This document shows positions 5,960 through 12,626 of a stretch of 12,626 nucleotides of DNA, piece after piece. The notes beneath the pieces were generated by a model. It saw only the letters and a program-made list of their open reading frames with translations, did no database searches and had not been told where the DNA came from. The translations under genes were made by a program, and so were the position numbers. The stretch lies in assembly GCA_964471225.1 (NCBI GenBank), contig CAYYEZ010000008.1, positions 1-12,626 on the forward strand, given 5' to 3'. The first letter of the stretch is position 1. Every line of letters starts with the position of its first letter. The DNA comes from JAGVJT01 sp964471225 (GTDB taxonomy: Bacteria > Pseudomonadota > Gammaproteobacteria > Legionellales > Legionellaceae).

Positions 5960-6712
5960 ATGAGCGAATCAGATAAAAAGACACACTTTGGCTTTCAAAC
6001 AGTTGATTGGAATGACAAAGAAAAAAAAGTTCGAGAGGTTTTCCGTTCGGTCGCAACTCGTTACGACCTCATGAATGATGTGATGTCTTTGGGAATCCAT
6101 CGCTTATGGAAGCAATTTGCAATCTACTGTAGTCATGTTCGACCTGGTGATACTGTCCTCGATCTTGCCGGTGGAAGTGGTGATTTAACTTATCTGCTCA
6201 GCAAAAAGGTCGGTCATGATGGTCATGTCGTACTAGCCGATATTAATCAAGACATGCTTCATGTCGGGCGAGATAAATTACTTGATAAAGGGCTGCACTC
6301 TGCTATCGATTTTGTTCAGGCTAATGCAGAATGTTTGCCTTTTGGCGACAATCAGTTCAACGTCATTACAATCGCTTTTGGATTACGCAATGTGACAGAC
6401 AAAAATAAAGCACTCCGCTCAATGTTTCGTGTCTGCAAACCAGGAGGACAACTACTCATTCTGGAGTTTTCAAAACCTGTTTTGCCTGGCTTAAAACCAC
6501 TTTATGATGCCTACTCTTTTCACATTCTACCGCGTCTCGGCGCACTATTTGCTCAAGATAAAGATAGCTACCAGTATCTTGCCGAATCGATTCGCATGCA
6601 TCCAGGACAAGAGGAGTTACAAACCATGATTGAGGAAGCAGGATTTGAAGGGTGCACCTATAATAATCTAACAGGTGGAATCGTCGCGTTGCACACAGCT
6701 TATAAATATTAA
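5960..6712 (+). CDS. ubiE: Ubiquinone/menaquinone C-methyltransferase UbiE
   Basis: UbiE is the SAM-dependent C-methyltransferase of ubiquinone synthesis (and of menaquinone synthesis where present). The 250-residue length and sequence are full family size. THFGFQTVDW and KKVREVFRSVATRYDLMNDVMS start the protein as in E. coli. The SAM-binding motif LDLAGGSGD is at 67-75, FGLRNVTD at 140-147, and LEFSKP follows the central sheet. The C terminus YNNLTGGIVALHTAYK is typical. The ATG at 5960 has no strong Shine-Dalgarno, but the N terminus matches the family. It heads a five-gene block, ubiE-ubiJ-ubiB-tatA-tatB, with the next gene beginning 11-14 bases after its stop. Confidence 0.97.
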   Translation: MSESDKKTHFGFQTVDWNDKEKKVREVFRSVATRYDLMNDVMSLGIHRLWKQFAIYCSHVRPGDTVLDLAGGSGDLTYLLSKKVGHDGHVVLADINQDMLHVGRDKLLDKGLHSAIDFVQANAECLPFGDNQFNVITIAFGLRNVTDKNKALRSMFRVCKPGGQLLILEFSKPVLPGLKPLYDAYSFHILPRLGALFAQDKDSYQYLAESIRMHPGQEELQTMIEEAGFEGCTYNNLTGGIVALHTAYKY

Positions 6713-6726
6713 ACGCAGGACTCATG

Positions 6727-7371
6727 ATGATTCAAGAATACTCTCTTCACCTCTTAGAGAAAGCCATCCAAAAAGCACTGGCGCTTGATCCAGATTTACC
6801 TCGTAAAATTGCACCATTACGTCATAAAATTATTAAAATCGTCATCAATCCTTTGCAAACTCATTTTTACATGGTTTTTGGGGAGACAACCCTTCAGCTT
6901 CACAAAGATTACTCAATCCCACCGGATACCCTGATCCATAGTACACCGCTGGGCCTCATACGCTTGAGCCTCCTCCCCGCGTCTAAAGTTCGGTCGCTTT
7001 TTAATAACCAGATTAAAATTACGGGTGACACATTAGTGGGCCAAGAAGTGAAACAACTGTTTGATACATTGCATATCGACTGGGAGGGACATCTTGCTCA
7101 ATTTACCGGTGATGTAGTTGCGTATCAATTTGGATCACTGGCACGCTTGGGACTCGGTATAAAAACTCGATTACAGTCATCATTAAATCATCAAATCACA
7201 GAATACGTTCAAGAAGAAACACGTTTATCACCCTCTCGTGAAGAAATTGAGGATTTTATGAATGATGTCGACGAATTATCTTTAACGGTTGCTCGGTTAG
7301 AGGCGCATCTTAATCATTATTTGGCGAAAAATGAAAAAAATCACACAACTCATTCGACTACTCAAAATTAA
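6727..7371 (+). CDS. ubiJ: Ubiquinone biosynthesis accessory factor UbiJ
   Basis: UbiJ is an accessory protein that binds ubiquinone intermediates in the cytoplasmic Ubi complex with UbiK. The 214-residue product has an N-terminal SCP2-like lipid-binding domain (about residues 15-110, including IKITGDTLVGQEV) and a C-terminal helical, coiled-coil-like region (REEIEDFMNDVDELSLTVARL), as in the family. Position between ubiE and ubiB is diagnostic. Two ATGs are adjacent, at 6724 and 6727; AGGA (6717-6720) is 3 bases from the first and 6 from the second, so I favour the second. The 3' end overlaps ubiB by 41 bases, so translation of the two is probably coupled. Confidence 0.9.
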   Translation: MIQEYSLHLLEKAIQKALALDPDLPRKIAPLRHKIIKIVINPLQTHFYMVFGETTLQLHKDYSIPPDTLIHSTPLGLIRLSLLPASKVRSLFNNQIKITGDTLVGQEVKQLFDTLHIDWEGHLAQFTGDVVAYQFGSLARLGLGIKTRLQSSLNHQITEYVQEETRLSPSREEIEDFMNDVDELSLTVARLEAHLNHYLAKNEKNHTTHSTTQN

Positions 7372-8878
7372 TTTTGTTTTAGCTAAATATGGCCTAGATC
7401 AGCTGATTGTAGAACTTCATTTATTCGCACCACTGCGATTCATTGCTTATCTTAATCCCTGGAATTGGACGCGGCGCACAACACGCGGAGAAGCGTTACG
7501 CTTATCTCTAGAAGAACTGGGGCCTATCTTTGTGAAATTTGGCCAAGCGCTTTCGACCAGGCCGGATATTTTACCAGATGACATTGCCGCATCGCTCTCA
7601 AAATTACAAGACAATGTCGCACCATTTCCAAGCGAGCAAGCCTTAGCAAGTATTGAAAAAGCCTATGGGGAATCTGCATTTCAACGCTTTAAGCATTTTG
7701 ACATCACACCACTTGCTTCAGCATCTATGGCTCAGGTACACGCAGCGACCTTACACTCTGGAGAACAGGTCGTTGTCAAAGTGTTACGACCTGGAATTGA
7801 AAAAACTATTCGGCAAGATGTTGCGCTCCTCTTGACGATTGCAACCCTTGCTGAGCGATATTGGAAAGCTCTTCGACGCTTTAAACCACGAGAGGTTGTC
7901 TTAGAGTTTAAACAAACACTTTTGCATGAATTAGATTTACAGCGCGAAGCCGCCAATGCAAGCCAGCTTAAACGTAATTTTAAAGATTCTCCCTTACTTT
8001 ATGTTCCCACAGTTTATTGGGATCACGTACGGGAAAATATCCTCGTTTTAGAGCGGATCACAGGGATTCCTGTGACAGACATTGCCACACTGAAAGAAAA
8101 AGGTATTCAATTAAAAAAACTTGCGCAGCATGGCGTACATATTTTCTTCACGCAAGTCTTTCGAGATTGTTTTTTTCACGCCGATATGCATCCAGGCAAT
8201 ATTTTTGTTTCGCCAGATCATCCCGAGCATCCACAATATATTTGCGTCGATTTTGGCATCATGGGTTCTTTAAGTGACCAAGACAAACGCTATCTTGCAG
8301 AAAATTTACTCGCTTTTTTCAGGCGAGATTATCATCGTGTGGCAGAATTACATATCGAATCAGGCTGGATAGCCCGAAACACACGAGTGGATGAATTCGA
8401 GAGTGCGATTCGTACTGTCTGTGAACCAATTTTTGAAAAACCACTTAAAGATATCTCTTTTGCGTTGATTGTATTAAGACTTTTTCAAGTCGCTCGACGT
8501 TTTCGTATGGAGGTTCAACCTGAACTTGTTCTCCTACAAAAAACACTTCTTGCGGTAGAAGGTCTGGGCCGGCAACTTGATCCTGAATTAAATCTATGGA
8601 CCACAGCTAAGCCTTTTCTCGAGAAATGGGTACGAGAACAAGTAGGCCCCAAAGCATTATTTTCGCAGCTTCGAAATAATCTGCCCTTTTATGTCGAGCA
8701 ACTCCCACACATGCCCCGACTACTCAACGATGTGTTGATGCTACAAAAAGAGATTCAACGCCGAGAACTCGAACAGCAACACCCTAAACGAGCTCGCCCT
8801 AAGCATCACTCCGGCTTTATACTAGGCTTATCGAGTGGCATCATTTTGTGTATAATACTCGTCCAATATCTTCGATGA
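7331..8878 (+). CDS. ubiB: UbiB, ADCK-family ATPase of ubiquinone synthesis
   Basis: UbiB is an atypical protein kinase-like ATPase needed for ubiquinone synthesis, anchored in the inner membrane. The 515-residue product has the family motif KxGQ at 69-72 (KFGQALSTRPD), the Ala-rich nucleotide loop PLASASMAQVHAA (127-139), Lys150, ExD at 200-202, HADMHPGN at 283-290, and DFG at 307-309. The N terminus aligns with E. coli UbiB from the first residues, which supports the ATG at 7331 even though it lies 41 bases inside ubiJ and has only a weak GGCGA upstream. E. coli UbiB has two C-terminal membrane helices; here I see only one (about residues 493-514) before the end. tatA starts 8 bases after the stop. 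Confidence 0.96.
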   Translation: MKKITQLIRLLKINFVLAKYGLDQLIVELHLFAPLRFIAYLNPWNWTRRTTRGEALRLSLEELGPIFVKFGQALSTRPDILPDDIAASLSKLQDNVAPFPSEQALASIEKAYGESAFQRFKHFDITPLASASMAQVHAATLHSGEQVVVKVLRPGIEKTIRQDVALLLTIATLAERYWKALRRFKPREVVLEFKQTLLHELDLQREAANASQLKRNFKDSPLLYVPTVYWDHVRENILVLERITGIPVTDIATLKEKGIQLKKLAQHGVHIFFTQVFRDCFFHADMHPGNIFVSPDHPEHPQYICVDFGIMGSLSDQDKRYLAENLLAFFRRDYHRVAELHIESGWIARNTRVDEFESAIRTVCEPIFEKPLKDISFALIVLRLFQVARRFRMEVQPELVLLQKTLLAVEGLGRQLDPELNLWTTAKPFLEKWVREQVGPKALFSQLRNNLPFYVEQLPHMPRLLNDVLMLQKEIQRRELEQQHPKRARPKHHSGFILGLSSGIILCIILVQYLR

Positions 8879-8886
8879 GGTATCCT

Positions 8887-9045
8887 ATGGGATTCAGTGG
8901 TATTAGCCCGATGTCATTGCTGTTGATTTTTTTAATTATTATCGCTCTTTTCGGTGCTGATAAATTAAAGAATCTAGGGCACGATTTAGGGGGCGCGATT
9001 AAGCAATTCCGCGAAGCACTTTCTCAAGATGACAAGCATGAGTGA
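8887..9045 (+). CDS. tatA: Twin-arginine translocase subunit TatA
   Basis: TatA oligomerises to form the protein-conducting element of the Tat pathway, which exports folded proteins across the inner membrane. This 52-residue version has the full functional plan: a membrane helix (about residues 8-21), the FG hinge (22-23), and an amphipathic helix DKLKNLGHDLGGAIKQFREAL (25-45), close to E. coli TatA/TatE. The acidic tail usual in longer TatA proteins is almost absent. The ATG at 8887 has GAGG (8877-8880) at 6 bases, overlapping the ubiB stop, so the upstream in-frame start at 8848 is unlikely. The gene overlaps tatB by 17 bases. TatE is the alternative name; the tatB neighbour favours TatA. 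Confidence 0.9.
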   Translation: MGFSGISPMSLLLIFLIIIALFGADKLKNLGHDLGGAIKQFREALSQDDKHE

Positions 9046-9262
9046 GCTTATCGTCATTCTTATTGTTGCTTTATTAGTCCTTCCTCCAGCAAAATGGCCC
9101 ATGCTTCTTTATCATATGGCTAAGCTCATTCGCTGGATAAATACGACTAAAGAAACAATTTTGGATATGTGTAAAACACAAATCCAGGAATACGAACTTA
9201 AACAAAATCAACACCATGCGGAGCAAGCAGATAAACATTATTCGAATGAGATCTTTAAATAG
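9029..9262 (+). CDS. tatB: Twin-arginine translocase subunit TatB
   Basis: A short TatB-like protein of 77 residues. TatB pairs with TatC to form the receptor for twin-arginine signal peptides. It has the N-terminal SEL motif, with the Glu typical of TatB, a membrane helix (LIVILIVALLVL), a PP.KWP hinge in place of the usual GP..LP, and an amphipathic helix beginning LLYHMAKLIRWI, followed by a polar, His- and Gln-rich tail. E. coli TatB is about 171 residues, so most of the C-terminal region is missing. ATGs at 9029 and 9038 are both possible; neither has a good Shine-Dalgarno, so translation likely depends on coupling to tatA, which it overlaps. Divergence is high, and the assignment rests on motif and position. 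Confidence 0.8.
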   Translation: MTSMSELIVILIVALLVLPPAKWPMLLYHMAKLIRWINTTKETILDMCKTQIQEYELKQNQHHAEQADKHYSNEIFK

Positions 9263-9959
9263 CGCCTTTTTTAATGATAGAGCCTCTAATCAACAACATC
9301 CCTAACTCATACAATAAACACAACGGCACAGCGAGTAAGATTTGCGACATCACATCAGGTGGCGTCAGTAACATCCCAACAATAAAAGCAATCACAATCA
9401 CATAAGGACGTACCGCTTTAAAAAATGAGTAAGTGAGCGGTGTCACACGCACTAAAATCAACATAATAAGTGGCAATTGAAAAGCGAATCCAAACAAAAT
9501 TAGCATCTCCAATACAAATGTCACGGCCAAGCTCAACTCAGGGAAATAATGCACATCAGAAGGTGTCATCCTTGAAAACAATTGAAACATGAACGGTAAC
9601 ACACCATAAAAACAAAACACCATACCACTTAAACCTAAAAAGAAACTGATCAAGCCGACCCACTTCATCCAGTACTGCTCTTTAAGATGTAGAGCCGGTC
9701 TTACAAATCGCCAAAGCTGAAACCATAACAGAGGTAAGCTGCAGTAAAATGCGGCTTGCGAGGCCACGTGCAACGGCGCAAGCACAGACGAGGCGATATG
9801 CGTCGCGACCACGAAGCTATTTTGTCGTAGCACATGAGAAAGTGGAGTCAGTAGCCATTTTAAGAGCGAATTTTGCCAATAAAAGAAAAAAAGAAATAAA
9901 ACCGCGTAACAGCCACAAAAAAATATTAAGCGACGCCTAAGCTCTAAAAAATAGCTCAT
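9255..9959 (-). CDS. tatC: Twin-arginine translocase subunit TatC
   Basis: TatC is the polytopic membrane protein that recognises twin-arginine signal peptides. The 234-residue product has six hydrophobic segments and the family landmarks: FLELRRRL at the N terminus, F85 and E94 in the FVRPALHLKE loop (matching F94 and E103 of E. coli), an FELSLAVT-like region near PELSLAVTF, and FQLPLIMLIL. It is about 24 residues shorter than E. coli TatC, mostly at the termini. The ATG at 9959-9957 overlaps the thiD stop as ATGA, so it is probably translated by coupling; the sequence just upstream is pyrimidine-rich with no Shine-Dalgarno. A TTG two codons upstream (9965) is less likely. Its end overlaps that of tatB by 8 bases, tail to tail, so tatC is inverted relative to the usual tatABC order. 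Confidence 0.95.
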   Translation of the reverse strand: MSYFLELRRRLIFFCGCYAVLFLFFFYWQNSLLKWLLTPLSHVLRQNSFVVATHIASSVLAPLHVASQAAFYCSLPLLWFQLWRFVRPALHLKEQYWMKWVGLISFFLGLSGMVFCFYGVLPFMFQLFSRMTPSDVHYFPELSLAVTFVLEMLILFGFAFQLPLIMLILVRVTPLTYSFFKAVRPYVIVIAFIVGMLLTPPDVMSQILLAVPLCLLYELGMLLIRGSIIKKGAI

Positions 9960-10777
9960 ATGCAAGAGGAAGTAAGAAAATGAAAATGATCAACAGGACC
10001 AAATCCTTTACCAATCGATTGCTGGCTACCTGATTGTATCGCTGCCGTCAAATATTGCTTCGCTTTAGAAATCGCTATCATAAGAGGCAAACCTTGAGCA
10101 AGATAAGAAGCAATCGCTGAAGAAAAAGTACAGCCTGTCCCGTGTGTATTACGTGTTTGTATACGAGGCGCATGAAACCATTCGTATTGCTTATTAGATG
10201 GAGTATAAAGTACATCTGAGGCTTCTTCCTTGTGAAAGTGTCCGCCTTTCACAAGCACATTCAACTGATATTGCTCACCTAAAGTGGATGCAGCCTGCAT
10301 CATGTCTTCTTCTGTTTGAATCACACATTTGAGCAAAGCCTCTGCCTCAGGAATATTAGGTGTAATCAACGTGCAATTAGGAAACATCCGAACTTTAAGA
10401 TAATCAATTAGCTCCGGCTCAATTAAGGGAGAACCATTTTTTGCAACCATCACAGGATCAAAGACAACATGTTTAATCAATAGCCGATCTAACGAGGTCG
10501 CAATTACATCGATCACTTCGCGCTTGTTCAACATTCCTATTTTGATAGCAGAAACTGCCAAATCAGAAAACACCGCATCAATTTGCGCTTGAATAAAAGT
10601 CGCAGGGACATCCTGAATTGCATAAACTTGCTGGGTATTCTGGGCAACAAGGGCGGTAATCACCGACGCGGCATAACTTCCTGTCGCAGAAATCGCTTTG
10701 ATATCTGCTTGAATCCCAGCTCCACCGGAAGGATCAGTTCCTGCGAAACTCACCACAATAGGCACTTTTTTACACAT
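9956..10777 (-). CDS. thiD: Hydroxymethylpyrimidine/phosphomethylpyrimidine kinase ThiD
   Basis: ThiD phosphorylates hydroxymethylpyrimidine twice to give HMP-diphosphate, the pyrimidine half of thiamine. The 273-residue product is a ribokinase-fold enzyme of the usual size: FAGTDPSGGAGIQADIK (11-27) is the substrate loop, HVVFDPVMVAKNG (103-115) the core, LITPNIPEA (138-146) follows, VKGGH (176-180), and NTHGTGCTFSSAIA (210-223) holds the anion hole and Cys216. The ATG at 10777 is chosen because GAGG (10786-10783) lies 5 bases upstream, overlapping the thiM stop; a GTG two codons earlier (10783) is in frame but badly spaced. tatC overlaps its stop by 4 bases. Confidence 0.95.
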   Translation of the reverse strand: MCKKVPIVVSFAGTDPSGGAGIQADIKAISATGSYAASVITALVAQNTQQVYAIQDVPATFIQAQIDAVFSDLAVSAIKIGMLNKREVIDVIATSLDRLLIKHVVFDPVMVAKNGSPLIEPELIDYLKVRMFPNCTLITPNIPEAEALLKCVIQTEEDMMQAASTLGEQYQLNVLVKGGHFHKEEASDVLYTPSNKQYEWFHAPRIQTRNTHGTGCTFSSAIASYLAQGLPLMIAISKAKQYLTAAIQSGSQQSIGKGFGPVDHFHFLTSSCI

Positions 10778-10784
10778 ATTCACC

Positions 10785-11549
10785 TCAATTTTCTAAATAT
10801 TGATATAAGGCGTCGATCATCGCCACTCTAAATGAGCCAGGAGAAGCACTCTGAGCCGCAGCGCGCTCTCCACACAACGCGTAAAAATAACTTCCGTAAA
10901 ATGCCGCCTCAAACGCATCTGAGTGTACAGCATGGAAAGCGCCTACAACCGCACTCAATAAGCATCCCGTGCCCACAACGAGCGGCATCAATGCAGAACC
11001 TCGTGCAATTTCTTCAGTGCGTGTTGCACTGGTAATCACATCTACAGCCCCACTCATTGCAATCACACAATTGTGTTTTACCGCCATGGCCTGCGCAATA
11101 TCTTTCACATCCTGAGTATTTTCGGTGCTATCTACACCTTTTGTTTTACCTATTTTGCCCGATAAAGCCGAGATTTCACTGGCATTCCCACGCACAATTG
11201 AGATGTCATAATTTGACAATAACTCACTGGCAAAAGTGGTACGTAAGCGGGTCGCCCCTGCTCCCACCGGATCAAGAATAATGGGTTTTTTTAAAGTTGT
11301 AGCAATCTCGCAAGTTGTGCTTGCCAGCGATTTAAAAGTTTCATCTAATGTCCCAATATTGATCACAACAGCACTAGCATCCTGAGTCAACTCCTCGATT
11401 TCAGCCACATCTTGGCTCATGACCGCAGACGCACCTAAGCTTAGCAATCCATTGGCAATCAGATCTGGCGTCACATTATTGGTAATATTTAAAATGAGCG
11501 GATGGGCACTGACAATTTTCTTTTTTAAAGTATTTGCGAATAGATTCAT
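10785..11549 (-). CDS. thiM: Hydroxyethylthiazole kinase ThiM
   Basis: ThiM phosphorylates salvaged hydroxyethylthiazole, giving the thiazole half of thiamine. The 254-residue product has the family motifs PLILNITNNVTPDLIANG (17-34), the LGASAVM segment (38-44), ILDPVGAGATRLR (91-103), VRGNASEI (119-126), and VVGTGCLLSAVVGAF (191-205) with Cys196 in the anion hole. Two adjacent ATGs exist; GGAGG (11558-11554) is 1 base from the first (11552) and 4 from the second (11549), so I favour the second. That Shine-Dalgarno is inside the last codons of thiE, whose stop overlaps the start, so the genes are translationally coupled. thiM is a salvage enzyme and its presence with no de novo thiazole genes in view suggests scavenging. 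Confidence 0.96.
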   Translation of the reverse strand: MNLFANTLKKKIVSAHPLILNITNNVTPDLIANGLLSLGASAVMSQDVAEIEELTQDASAVVINIGTLDETFKSLASTTCEIATTLKKPIILDPVGAGATRLRTTFASELLSNYDISIVRGNASEISALSGKIGKTKGVDSTENTQDVKDIAQAMAVKHNCVIAMSGAVDVITSATRTEEIARGSALMPLVVGTGCLLSAVVGAFHAVHSDAFEAAFYGSYFYALCGERAAAQSASPGSFRVAMIDALYQYLEN

Positions 11550-12184
11550 CATGCCTCCAAAATTTCTTTGAGCGCAAAAGCTGCAGCCGCTGGTGAATGC
11601 GTGTTATGAATAGCGCCCACCACAGCAATACCTGCCACACCACAAGCTTTGACATGTGCCGCATTGTCTGTATTGATTCCACCAATTGCCACTACAGGAT
11701 GTCGTGATTTTTGACAAAAATCACGTAACCCCTCAAGCCCCCAAAATGTGGCGCAATTTTGCTTCGTTTCGGTTGCAAAAACGGCACTTGCCGCCACATA
11801 GTTAAGATGTAAGTTTTGATTCGCCATCATCAACGCATCAGGCGTCTCGATAGATAGCCCAATCCATGCCTCAGGGCCTAAAAGTGCCCGTGCCTCTTCG
11901 GGTGACGCATCATGAGGACCTAAGTGAACACCTGCTGCATTCACCGCGCGAGCAATATGCAGATGATCATTGATAATTAAAGGGATGCCCAAAGGCCTAA
12001 GTAATTGCTGTAATGTTTGCGCCATCGCCAGTAAAGTATCATCGTCTACTGATTTTTCTCGCAACTGCACTGACGTGACTCCGCCTTGTATAGCTTGAAA
12101 AATCAAATCTAAGTAGCGCTCAAAGGGCTCTGTTTTCCGATGCGTTACGAGGCAGAGTTTTAGTGCTTGCGTGTTCAATTTCAT
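11549..12184 (-). CDS. thiE: Thiamine-phosphate synthase ThiE
   Basis: ThiE joins HMP-diphosphate and thiazole phosphate to make thiamine phosphate. The 211-residue TIM barrel has the expected motifs in order: GGVTSVQLREK (34-44), LIINDH (69-74), GVHLGPHDAS (85-94), IGLSIET (108-114), YVAASAVFATETK (129-141, where many relatives read VFPT.TK), VVAIGGI (164-170), and VVGAI near 188-192. It is first in the minus-strand run thiE-thiM-thiD-tatC. The ATG at 12184 has no clear Shine-Dalgarno, and only 36 bases separate it from rsmA, which diverges. That gap is too short for a TPP riboswitch, so thiamine control by that route is not visible here. Confidence 0.95.
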   Translation of the reverse strand: MKLNTQALKLCLVTHRKTEPFERYLDLIFQAIQGGVTSVQLREKSVDDDTLLAMAQTLQQLLRPLGIPLIINDHLHIARAVNAAGVHLGPHDASPEEARALLGPEAWIGLSIETPDALMMANQNLHLNYVAASAVFATETKQNCATFWGLEGLRDFCQKSRHPVVAIGGINTDNAAHVKACGVAGIAVVGAIHNTHSPAAAAFALKEILEA

Positions 12185-12220
12185 GTATAATTTTCAAAAA
12201 ACGTGAGTATAACAAAATAC
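12185..12220. promoter_or_regulatory. Divergent thiE-rsmA intergenic region with -10-like sites
   Basis: This 36-base AT-rich gap must hold the start signals of two divergent genes unless the promoters lie in coding sequence. On the plus strand TATAAC (12208-12213) could be a -10 for rsmA. On the minus strand TATACT (12211-12206) overlaps it and could serve thiE, with a poor -35 (TCGATG) inside rsmA at 18 bases. Shared, overlapping -10 elements would make the two promoters mutually exclusive, but this is consensus reading only. Confidence 0.3.
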
Positions 12221-12626
12221 ATGCTACAACATCGAGCCAGAAAACGATTCGGCCAAAATTTTTTAGTCGATCAAAGTATCATTCAAGCGATTGTTTCGGC
12301 AATACGCCCTCATTCTACAGACAATATGCTAGAAATTGGGCCCGGTTTAGGCGCACTCACCTCCATATTGGTACAAACTGTCTCGCCCCTTAAAGCAATA
12401 GAAATTGATAGGGATCTTGTTGCGCAGCTAAGTCATCAATTTGGCGAGCAATTACACCTCACTGAAGCGGACGCACTGACTGTGGATTACAGCGGTTTCG
12501 GTCCACATCTTCGTGTCGTTGGCAACCTGCCTTATAACATTACGACACCACTTCTATTGCACTTGTTGAAGTACAAAGCCCACATTCAAGATATGCATTT
12601 TATGTTGCAAAAAGAAGTCGTCGAAC
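12221..12626 (+). CDS. rsmA: 16S rRNA dimethyltransferase RsmA (KsgA), N-terminal part
   Basis: The start of rsmA; the gene runs off the right edge with 135 whole codons visible of roughly 260-270 expected. RsmA dimethylates two adjacent adenines in the last 16S rRNA hairpin (A1518 and A1519 in E. coli) during small subunit assembly. The visible part has RKRFGQNFLVD (7-17), the SAM-binding motif LEIGPGLGALT (37-47), an acidic EID loop (61-63), EADAL (82-86) and the catalytic motif NLPYNITTP (102-110), all standard. The ATG at 12221 gives the normal N terminus, with no strong Shine-Dalgarno upstream. It diverges from thiE. Confidence 0.95.
   Translation, partial: MLQHRARKRFGQNFLVDQSIIQAIVSAIRPHSTDNMLEIGPGLGALTSILVQTVSPLKAIEIDRDLVAQLSHQFGEQLHLTEADALTVDYSGFGPHLRVVGNLPYNITTPLLLHLLKYKAHIQDMHFMLQKEVVE

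Noticed and set aside
8017..8277. An 86-codon plus-strand frame inside ubiB
   Set aside because: It overlaps the HADMHPGN and DFG motifs of UbiB in another frame, and its Arg/Ser-rich product looks like a frame shadow.
9255..9275. An intrinsic terminator between tatB and tatC
   Set aside because: There is a T run at about 9265-9271, but no GC-rich stem precedes it on the plus strand.
12185..12220. A TPP riboswitch upstream of thiE
   Set aside because: The 36-base gap is too short for the roughly 100-base element and has no CUGAGA-type core.
12163..12393. A 76-codon plus-strand frame spanning the thiE-rsmA gap
   Set aside because: It overlaps rsmA in another frame, and the RsmA motifs are in the frame starting at 12221.
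1..12626. CRISPR arrays, tRNA or rRNA genes, insertion sequences, phage or toxin-antitoxin genes
   Set aside because: I saw no regularly spaced repeats, no transposase or integrase motifs and no tRNA-like cloverleaf; nearly all the window is explained by recognised coding genes.

Overview
The window reads as ordinary chromosomal DNA of a gammaproteobacterium with moderate-to-low GC. The main evidence is the ubiE-ubiJ-ubiB-tatA-tatB block, which is a typical gammaproteobacterial arrangement, plus a DUF1841 gene and SmpB, UbiB and RsmA proteins that look gammaproteobacterial. A PIN-PhoH ATPase, a CBS-less GMP reductase, an AnmK of alphaproteobacterial type and a thiamine salvage cluster make a Legionellales-like (Coxiella/Legionella/Berkiella-type) host my best guess. 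That is inference from memory of these families, not a search. Both window edges cut genes: glmS on the left and rsmA on the right. I see no tRNA, rRNA, CRISPR array, insertion sequence or phage gene, and no gene-free stretch above about 150 bases.

Layout. Positions 1-692 (minus strand): smpB followed closely by glmS (5' end only). Positions 776-3227 (plus): PIN-PhoH ATPase and GMP reductase, 25 bases apart, probably one transcript. Positions 3224-3733 (minus): an unrecognised Pro/Ala/Glu-rich, probably disordered 169-residue protein with a 14-residue tandem repeat; it overlaps the end of guaC tail to tail. Positions 3734-3884: a 151-base divergent promoter region with a perfect extended -10 for anmK. 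Positions 3885-5902 (plus): anmK, a DUF1841 gene, and a small secreted Pro/Asn/Thr-rich protein. Positions 5960-9262 (plus): ubiE, ubiJ, ubiB, tatA, tatB, tightly packed with several overlaps. Positions 9255-12184 (minus): thiE, thiM, thiD and tatC in one translationally coupled run, meeting tatB tail to tail. Positions 12221-12626 (plus): start of rsmA, divergent from thiE.

How the genes work together. UbiE, UbiJ and UbiB act in aerobic ubiquinone synthesis (C-methylation, lipid-binding accessory factor, and the ADCK-type ATPase). TatA, TatB and TatC form the twin-arginine protein export system, but here tatC is inverted relative to tatAB and coupled to thiD. ThiD, ThiM and ThiE together make thiamine phosphate from salvaged pyrimidine and thiazole alcohols; no de novo genes (thiC, thiG, thiS, thiH) are in view, and the 36-base gap before thiE is too short for a TPP riboswitch. 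AnmK recycles anhydro-MurNAc from cell wall turnover, and GlmS makes glucosamine-6-phosphate.

I did not find a convincing new multi-gene system. The items most worth a second look are the repeat-bearing disordered protein with its strong internal hairpin, the alphaproteobacterial character of AnmK, the tatC-thi linkage, and the small secreted protein between the anmK and ubi groups.
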